DNA from: JAKPQD01 sp029572965
GTDB taxonomy: Bacteria > Bacteroidota > Bacteroidia > Bacteroidales > DTGW01
Reading direction: 5' to 3'
DNA length: 11,940 bases
Assembly (NCBI GenBank): GCA_035374585.1
Contig: DAOSPF010000083.1
Span: 1-11,940 of the forward strand
The notes under the pieces are model-generated. The model saw only the letters and a list, made by a program, of their open reading frames with translations, had not been told where the DNA came from and made no database searches. Both the position numbers and the translations under genes were made by a program. Of the stretch, positions 1-4,228 are shown piece by piece; the stretch's first letter is position 1; each line of letters opens with the position of its first letter.

Positions 1-41
1 TTACAGTCCGTTAGAACAACCCACCGCCTTCAGGCGTGTGG
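1..41. repeat. REP-like palindromic hairpin overlapping the toxin gene 3' end
   Basis: Bases 21-29 (CCACCGCCT) pair with 32-41 (AGGCGTGTGG) across a 2-base loop, giving nine pairs with one bulged base (T37). The stretch is GC-rich beside AT-rich surroundings. The bases just left of it (AGTCCG, 5-10) look like one arm of a second hairpin cut by the window edge. A pair of short GC hairpins with a small loop recalls REP elements mobilised by RAYT transposases; that identity is inferred from memory of such repeats, not shown by a second copy here. No T-tract follows on the minus strand, so it is not a convincing intrinsic terminator. The toxin's last codons and stop lie inside the hairpin. Confidence 0.45.
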
Positions 42-389
42 TACATGAGTTTTATCGAAATCTGAGGTATTATTAGTAACCAGTGTAAAACCATGATATA
101 GGGCCGTAGCAGCAACAATGGCATCGGGTAACTTTATTCGGTTTTTTTTGCGTAATTCAATAGTAAGTTCTGTAATATCTTCGTCTAGCTGGTAAATGTT
201 GGAGAAGTTTACAAAGTCAATAAAATCCTGATCAACTTTTGCAAAGCCAAGTAGTTCAATTTTATTGATAACCGAAAGGTTAATTTCATCGTCAATAATT
301 TTAGCCAGTTCTTTTTTAGCGCTTTCGGGCAGCTTATTGCCCATGTAATCAATAACCGTGTTGGTGTCTAATAAGTATTTCTTTCCCAT
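30..389 (-). CDS. PIN-domain ribonuclease toxin (VapC-like)
   Basis: A 119-residue PIN-domain protein, the usual length for VapC-type toxins, which are Mg2+-dependent endoribonucleases that cut tRNA, rRNA or mRNA when the antitoxin is lost. The acidic pocket is visible: Asp8 in the N-terminal LLDTNTVIDY motif, Glu45, Asp89 in KLPDAIVAATAL, and the TNNTSDF motif near the C-terminus with Asp110. It appears intact. Its ATG lies inside the last codons of the antitoxin gene (22-bp overlap), preceded by AAGGA, so the two are translationally coupled. The last residues and the stop codon fall within a palindromic repeat at 21-41, suggesting that the repeat trimmed or rewrote the C-terminus. Family call is strong; the cellular target cannot be told from sequence. 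Confidence 0.88.
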   Translation of the reverse strand: MGKKYLLDTNTVIDYMGNKLPESAKKELAKIIDDEINLSVINKIELLGFAKVDQDFIDFVNFSNIYQLDEDITELTIELRKKNRIKLPDAIVAATALYHGFTLVTNNTSDFDKTHVPHA

Positions 390-589
390 TCCTTACGCAT
401 TTGAATTAGTTCTGTTTGCAGCTCATCAGCGCGTTCCTTTGTTAAGCAACCGGCGAAACGTTCAGAAAGTTTTTGTTTTGTTGCAACAGGTTTTTTTTCT
501 ATAAGCTTAATGAGATGCATACTTTCAAGGTTCTGCAAGAATTTCAATGCTATATCATTTTTTATTTCGACGGTCACAGTTTTTATCAT
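368..589 (-). CDS. Antitoxin partner of the PIN toxin
   Basis: A 73-residue protein encoded immediately upstream of, and overlapping, the PIN toxin gene. The N-terminal half begins with a beta-strand-like segment (MIKTVTVEIKND) followed by an amphipathic helix. The C-terminal part (SERFAGCLTKERADEL, then a charged helix ending MRKEWERNTY) resembles the toxin-wrapping tail of small Bacteroidota antitoxins paired with PIN toxins. I do not see a clear AbrB, RHH or Phd DNA-binding signature, so the antitoxin class is left open. By family analogy it binds and blocks the toxin and, with it, represses its own promoter; the palindrome at 638-653 is a candidate site. Position and size support the role more than any diagnostic motif. 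Confidence 0.7.
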   Translation of the reverse strand: MIKTVTVEIKNDIALKFLQNLESMHLIKLIEKKPVATKQKLSERFAGCLTKERADELQTELIQMRKEWERNTY

Positions 590-637
590 GATGCAATTTT
601 ATTAACTTGTTTATCCCAATATGATCTTTGTGAAATA

Positions 638-653
638 ATTGTAAAATTACAAT
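638..653. promoter_or_regulatory. Palindrome upstream of antitoxin gene, candidate operator
   Basis: ATTGTAA-AA-TTACAAT is a perfect 7-bp inverted repeat with a 2-base centre, about 50 bp upstream of the antitoxin ATG (589, minus strand). The placement suits autoregulation by the toxin-antitoxin complex. A-T-rich palindromes arise readily by chance in such DNA, so this is a candidate only. Confidence 0.35.
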
Positions 654-697
654 AAAAACGGATTGGATACAAAAATGATTTCCTGGCTAATTCCAGC

Positions 698-721
698 TAG
701 CGCGCGTCTATGACACGTGCT
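698..721. repeat. GC-rich imperfect hairpin
   Basis: AGCGCGCGTC (699-708) faces GACACGTGCT (712-721) across a 3-base loop, with one G-T pair and one mismatch. It is strikingly GC-rich for this AT-rich non-coding region. The GCGCGCG core (700-706) recurs in the hairpin at 811-833. Together they suggest remnants of a small palindromic repeat rather than a gene. Confidence 0.4.
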
Positions 722-810
722 GCATCAACAACGGGCAATAGCTAAAGTTAGCAGTGTGTAAAGTAAAGATGTTGCTTTTAAAGAAATTGTATAGGAATGT
801 AGATAGAATA

Positions 811-833
811 GGCGCGCGATGCAAACGCGCGCC
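811..833. repeat. Perfect 8-bp GC hairpin
   Basis: GGCGCGCG (811-818) and CGCGCGCC (826-833) are perfect complements around the 7-base loop ATGCAAA. No T-run follows on either side, so it does not look like an intrinsic terminator. It shares the GCGCGCG core with the hairpin at 698-721, about 110 bp away; either left arm could also pair with the right arm at 826-832. It is best read as a REP-like or MITE-like remnant. The rest of 656-934 shows no coding signal. Confidence 0.5.
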
Positions 834-934
834 AGCATTGGGACACTAAGCCGGACAGGATTGTTATGTTTTTTTATATATTTATAACCCCTTTGATGAT
901 ATAATCGTATAAAACTATAACATACTTTGTGGAT

Positions 935-1033
935 ATGAACAACGATATTTTAATTATGGTACTTGCTGGCATTGTAACGTTGATATTGATTGTTGGTGTT
1001 TATGGACGTTATTTTGTAAGCCCTAAAAAATAG
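935..1033 (+). CDS. Small single-helix membrane protein, 32 aa
   Basis: ATG to TAG encodes 32 residues: a short polar start (MNND), one continuous hydrophobic helix of about 20 residues (ILIMVLAGIVTLILIVGVYG), then a basic tail (RYFVSPKK). This is the layout of a small bitopic inner-membrane protein. It stands alone between repeat DNA and the convergent yceI gene. Just upstream is a sequence close to the -7 box (ATACTTTG, 922-929), only 5 bases before the ATG, so a leaderless transcript or a different promoter would be needed; no Shine-Dalgarno is visible. I do not recognise a family. The clean helix-plus-basic-tail makes it more credible than a random ORF of this size, but it may still be chance. 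Confidence 0.4.
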   Translation: MNNDILIMVLAGIVTLILIVGVYGRYFVSPKK

Positions 1034-1143
1034 TTATTTATTTTTTTGTCCCACAATCCAACCTAACGTACTAATGGTGAGCCTGCGACTTGCATTCTGT
1101 CTATCGTGACCTGCCAATAAAAGCGGTTTTGTTTTGCTTCATG

Positions 1144-1728
1144 TTATTTTACCTGAGTAAATTCGAGTTTTATGTTCAACACTACATCTTGACCAACCAT
1201 GGCGCCTCCGGCCTCGGTAAGGGTATTCCACTTTAGCCCGTAATCAAAGCGGTTGATGATCCCCGATACTTTAAAGCCTGATTTAATATTGCCATAAGGG
1301 TCTTTAGCTGTACCACCATAGGTAACATCTAATTTTACTTGTTTTGAAACGCCTTTAATAGTTAATGTGCCTATCAACTCGTATTTGTTGCCCGTTAATT
1401 TTTTGAAAGAAATACTTTTAAAAACCATTTGAGGATATTTGTCTGCATCAAAAAAGTCTGCCGATTTCAGATGGTTGTCGCGCATTTCGTTGTCTGTATT
1501 GATGCTTTTGATATCCACTGTAAAGTTGATATCGGCATCAGTGAAATCAGCATTTTTAGCCACAATAGACCCGTCAAAGACTTTGAATGAGCCATCTACT
1601 TCTGAAATGACCATGTGTTGTACTGTAAACCCAACATTGGAGTGAACCTTGTCCACGTTCCACTTTGTTTGAGAATGACCTGCCAATGAAACAATGGCAA
1701 TTGCGGATAATAAAACTAGTTTTTTCAT
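1144..1728 (-). CDS. YceI-family periplasmic lipocalin-like protein
   Basis: YceI-family proteins are secreted beta-barrel proteins that bind isoprenoid-type lipids. The sequence has a standard signal peptide (MKKLVLLSAIAIVSLAGHSQ) and then the family opening KWNVDKVHSNVGFTVQHMVISEV. The hallmark middle motif is present (MRDNHLKSADFFDADKYPQMVFKS), as are LTIKGVSKQV and the terminal strands with INRFDYGL and VGQDVVLNI. I chose the ATG at 1728 (194 residues); an in-frame ATG ten codons upstream (1758) would add MNINNLKKKV before an already complete signal peptide. The gene is divergent from an HxlR-type regulator, with an inverted repeat between them, so it is the likely target of that regulator. 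Exact ligand and role are unknown; the family call is firm. Confidence 0.93.
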   Translation of the reverse strand: MKKLVLLSAIAIVSLAGHSQTKWNVDKVHSNVGFTVQHMVISEVDGSFKVFDGSIVAKNADFTDADINFTVDIKSINTDNEMRDNHLKSADFFDADKYPQMVFKSISFKKLTGNKYELIGTLTIKGVSKQVKLDVTYGGTAKDPYGNIKSGFKVSGIINRFDYGLKWNTLTEAGGAMVGQDVVLNIKLEFTQVK

Positions 1729-1787
1729 AACTTTCTTTTTTAGATTATTGATATTCAATTTTGGTATATTTTCATAACCAGGTTATT

Positions 1788-1819
1788 TTTGTTTACTAAA
1801 CAGATTAGGTTTTAATTTG
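1788..1819 (+). promoter_or_regulatory. Candidate Bacteroidota promoter of the HxlR gene
   Basis: TTTG at 1788-1791 is followed, after 20 bases, by TTAATTTG at 1812-1819, one mismatch from the -7 consensus TAnnTTTG. It directs transcription toward the regulator ATG at 1856. The inverted repeat at 1793-1827 covers its spacer and start site. Confidence 0.45.
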
Positions 1820-1827
1820 TTTAGTAA
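1793..1827. promoter_or_regulatory. Inverted-repeat operator between yceI and HxlR regulator
   Basis: TTACTAAACA (1793-1802) and TGTTTAGTAA (1818-1827) form a perfect 10-bp inverted repeat with a 15-base spacer, so the half-site centres are 25 bp apart, a spacing that fits a dimeric winged-helix regulator binding one face of DNA. It is the only such repeat in the divergent intergenic region and overlaps the proposed regulator promoter. Control of both genes by the adjacent HxlR protein is inferred. Confidence 0.65.
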
Positions 1828-1855
1828 GAGAGAATAATTTAAAAAAATACATATA

Positions 1856-2221
1856 ATGAAATCAACAAACGACTATAATTGCTGTCCGGTAAAAGATATT
1901 CTTGGCAGGATAGGTGATAAATGGACGTTACATGTAGTGCTTCTTTTAGGAGAAAAAAAGACTTTGCGTTTTAATGAAATCAAAAACAACGTTAATGGGA
2001 TATCTCAACGTATGTTGGCCGTTACATTGAGATCTCTTGAGCACGACGGGCTGGTCAAACGCACTTTATATGCCGGGGTACCCCCGAGGGCAGACTACGA
2101 GCTGACCCCAATGGGCTTGGGGCTATACGGACAATTTCAGTCTTTGGTGTTATGGGCCGAACAAAATATGGAAGATATTATGAAAAGCAGGCGCAATTTT
2201 GAAATAGATGGTAATCAATGA
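1856..2221 (+). CDS. HxlR-family (DUF24) winged-helix transcriptional regulator
   Basis: A 121-residue protein of the HxlR family, dimeric winged-helix regulators often sensing reactive electrophiles or oxidants. Visible family features: the N-terminal cysteine followed by Pro (YNCCPVKDILGRIGDKWTL; Cys9 and Cys10), the helix-turn-helix with FNEIKNNVNGISQRMLAVTL, and the wing with LVKRTLYAGVPPRADYELT. The conserved Cys before Pro is the redox-active position in YodB/HypR-type members; two adjacent cysteines here make thiol sensing plausible but unproven. It is divergent from yceI across a perfect inverted repeat and probably controls both. Its 3' end overlaps the convergent phzF-like gene by 7 bp. 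The ligand is unknown. Confidence 0.92.
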   Translation: MKSTNDYNCCPVKDILGRIGDKWTLHVVLLLGEKKTLRFNEIKNNVNGISQRMLAVTLRSLEHDGLVKRTLYAGVPPRADYELTPMGLGLYGQFQSLVLWAEQNMEDIMKSRRNFEIDGNQ

Positions 2222-3006
2222 ATATAAATATCCCCTTCCAAATACAACGTGGCATTTCCGCCAATCAAAGTTCGTGTGCCTTTATTGATGCACTGTAGCT
2301 TTCCTCCCCGTTGTGAAAGCTGCTGTGCTGAAAGCTTTTCTTTGCCCATTTTTGCTGACCAATAAGGAGTAAGACTGGTATGTGCTGACCCTGTTACGGG
2401 GTCTTCGTTGATACCCGATTGGGGGGCAAAAAAACGGGATACAAAATCCACCTTATTGCCCGGGGCAGTGACAATCAGGCCACGGGCATCTAATGCCGAA
2501 ATAGTTTTAAAATCTGGTTTTATAGCTTTTATAATATCTTCATGTTGAAAAATGGCCATAACATCATTTTTTCCTTTGAGAGTTTCAACAGGCATAAACC
2601 CTGTGCCTTTCATTATTTCATTTTCAAGATGGCATGTTTTTAAAGTGTCAGTGGGGAAGTCGAGCCAAAGCATTTCATTGTCGTTTGTCACACTAAGTCG
2701 GCCTCTATATCGAGATTGAAAAACAATTGTTTTTTGCACTTTTTTCAAATGCTGAATTATAATATAGCCTGCTGCCAGTGTGGCATGTCCGCACAAATCT
2801 ACTTCAACCGTAGGGGTAAACCAACGTATATGATATTGGTCGTTTTCAAAAATCACAAAAGCTGTTTCGGCAAGGTTGTTTTCGGCAGCAATATTTTGCA
2901 TTACTTTATCTTCGGGCCATTTGTCAAATAAGCAAACAGCCGCAGGGTTCCCGGCAAATAACTTATCGGTAAATGCATCCACTTGGTAAATTTTTGTCTT
3001 TTCCAT
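2215..3006 (-). CDS. PhzF-family isomerase/epimerase
   Basis: A 263-residue member of the PhzF family (diaminopimelate-epimerase fold), matching the family's usual 260-300 residues. The N-terminal YQVDAFTDKLFAGNPAAVC is the family signature. The catalytic acid/base glutamate is Glu47 in NLAETAF. The substrate-binding loops are VDLCGHATLAAG (Asp70, Gly73, His74) and NEDPVTGSAH (Asp202, Gly206, Ser207). Family members isomerise or close small acidic or aromatic metabolites; only PhzF itself is tied to phenazine synthesis, and no other phenazine gene is here, so the substrate is open. It is monocistronic, convergent with the HxlR gene (7-bp overlap) and divergent from the TonB-like gene, with 114 bp between the two starts. 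It appears intact. Confidence 0.92.
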   Translation of the reverse strand: MEKTKIYQVDAFTDKLFAGNPAAVCLFDKWPEDKVMQNIAAENNLAETAFVIFENDQYHIRWFTPTVEVDLCGHATLAAGYIIIQHLKKVQKTIVFQSRYRGRLSVTNDNEMLWLDFPTDTLKTCHLENEIMKGTGFMPVETLKGKNDVMAIFQHEDIIKAIKPDFKTISALDARGLIVTAPGNKVDFVSRFFAPQSGINEDPVTGSAHTSLTPYWSAKMGKEKLSAQQLSQRGGKLQCINKGTRTLIGGNATLYLEGDIYIH

Positions 3007-3097
3007 ACTTTAACAATATTTCACCTTTTCTTTGAGGTGGCAATTAGTTTTAGTCAATCAAATTTACAAAAATCATTCCCTATCCCAATCAACTTTG

Positions 3098-3105
3098 TAT
3101 ATTTG
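3098..3105 (+). promoter_or_regulatory. -7 promoter box of the TonB-like gene
   Basis: TATATTTG is an exact match to the Bacteroidota -7 box TAnnTTTG, 15 bases before the TTG start at 3121. No TTTG is found at the expected -33 spacing. The implied transcript would begin about 10 bases before the start codon, leaving almost no leader. Confidence 0.5.
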
Positions 3106-3120
3106 TAAAAAAACTGAAGA

Positions 3121-3849
3121 TTGAGAAACCACATTTTCAACGGCATACTAGCTACCATTGCACTTCACCTGATTATTGGCATTATCTTTTATTCGGCAAA
3201 AATAACCGGGATGTATGTTACCACTGTAGAGGTTAAGGTTGAAACTCCGCAAACCATCAAAGAAGATTACGAAGAGCAGCTCAAAAAAATGTTACAAGAG
3301 CGAGAACAGCTGTTGAAAATGGCGCAAAGGGCCGATGCATTGATTGCAGCTCAAAACAGAAAGAACATTGGCGTTAACGTGGCCGACAAAACTTCTCCTG
3401 CTATGGACAAAGACTTGCAAGACGTACAACGCGAATTGGAAGAAGCTAAGAAACAAATTGCATCGGTGCAGGAAAATCTTGAAAGGCAAAACGAGAAAAA
3501 GATAATCACTTCTGACGACAAAGAAGCCCCATCTGCCGGCCTACACCAGGAAAAGCCTCAGGGGAAGCTTGCAGTTTATAAAGGGCCTACCAATATTTAT
3601 TACGATCTGGCCGGGCGAAAGACAGTATATCTCTATATCCCTGTATATAAATGCCAAAGCTTAGGCAAAGTTGTTGTAAATATTGTTGTTGATGCCAGTG
3701 GTAGTGTGGTAGATGCCAAAGTTGACAAAAATCAGAGTGACCCTGACGAATGTCTTATAGAAGCTGCTGAAGATGCTGCCCTTCGGTCGCGTTTTAGTGC
3801 TGGCGAAAAGCAAAAAGGCAATATTACCTATCTTTTTGTGGCACAGTAA
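3121..3849 (+). CDS. TonB/TolA-like envelope protein
   Basis: A 242-residue protein with an N-terminal membrane anchor (about residues 7-26), a long charged coiled-coil stretch (about 45-128), a short linker, and a C-terminal domain (about 155-242) of TonB-C character: GKVVVNIVVDASGSVVDAKV, then ECLIEAAEDAALRSRF and GNITYLFVAQ. Such proteins span the periplasm and couple an inner-membrane ExbB/ExbD-type motor to outer-membrane receptors, or act as TolA-like scaffolds. Two cysteines in the C-terminal domain (178, 211) could form a disulfide. The start is TTG: an in-frame TGA lies two codons upstream, and the first ATG (3211) would delete the anchor. No exbB or exbD is nearby, so the partner is unknown. 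TonB versus TolA subtype is undecided. Confidence 0.75.
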   Translation: MRNHIFNGILATIALHLIIGIIFYSAKITGMYVTTVEVKVETPQTIKEDYEEQLKKMLQEREQLLKMAQRADALIAAQNRKNIGVNVADKTSPAMDKDLQDVQRELEEAKKQIASVQENLERQNEKKIITSDDKEAPSAGLHQEKPQGKLAVYKGPTNIYYDLAGRKTVYLYIPVYKCQSLGKVVVNIVVDASGSVVDAKVDKNQSDPDECLIEAAEDAALRSRFSAGEKQKGNITYLFVAQ

Positions 3850-3864
3850 TTTTAAACCTATCAA

Positions 3865-4017
3865 ATGCAGTTTTTTCTTGTTTACCTGTTGGGTTTATTC
3901 GCTGAAGCCTTTGTCAAAAGTGTTTTTGTTTATCTGGCCTTTTGCAACAGCATTGTTTATTATGCCTTTTCTAAAAATAAGGTTTTGAGTCAGCTACACA
4001 TATCAAACGTTGAGTAA
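3865..4017 (+). CDS. Possible small hydrophobic ORF, 50 aa
   Basis: ATG to TAA gives 50 residues, 15 bp after the TonB-like gene stop and on the same strand. The first 36 residues are strongly hydrophobic and aromatic (MQFFLVYLLGLFAEAF, then SVFVYLAFCNSIVYYAF), enough for one or two membrane helices, followed by a polar tail. I recognise no family, and no ribosome-binding site or separate promoter is apparent. A T-rich stretch read in one frame readily yields such a peptide, so this may be chance or decayed sequence next to the methyltransferase remnant. Confidence 0.2.
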   Translation: MQFFLVYLLGLFAEAFVKSVFVYLAFCNSIVYYAFSKNKVLSQLHISNVE

Positions 4018-4039
4018 GCGGATATTTGAAAGCCCAGAT

Positions 4040-4162
4040 TTATTTGGCATAAGTTATAGTTTTAGGCCAAGAATGGATAAGTTCGTCAATGTTTTGAGCC
4101 TGGTCGTTAAGTCGTAAAGCTTCTTTTTCGCTATAACCGCGTACATAAGGAGTGTTTCCCAT
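4040..4162 (-). pseudogene. N-terminal stub of a SAM-dependent methyltransferase gene
   Basis: Forty residues are encoded from ATG 4162 to TAA 4040. The first 31 (YVRGYSEKEALRLNDQA, then QNIDELIHS) match the characteristic N-terminal helices of class I SAM methyltransferases whose next segment is normally an Asp-Thr, a short linker and the SAM-binding motif LEAGCGVGAQT. Here the reading runs instead into WPKTITYAK and a stop, and no LEAGCG motif is found in any minus-strand frame down to the TonB-like gene. The full enzyme is usually about 270-280 residues, so nearly 90% is gone, most simply by deletion. It is co-oriented with the GH16-like gene, 66 bp downstream of it. The remnant identity rests on recall of family sequences; it could instead be an expressed micro-protein. 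Confidence 0.6.
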
Positions 4163-4228
4163 ATTTTTTATTTTCAAAAATACAGGGAAAAACTTAACAA
4201 AAAGGGGCTAGGCCATGATAAACAGTAA

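Noticed and set aside
473..655. 60-codon plus-strand ORF opposite the antitoxin gene
   Set aside because: Antisense to the antitoxin, Cys/Phe-rich and without family features.
1104..1143. Possible terminator between the small membrane ORF and yceI
   Set aside because: Only a weak AAGC/GCTT fold is present, without a convincing stem or T-run.
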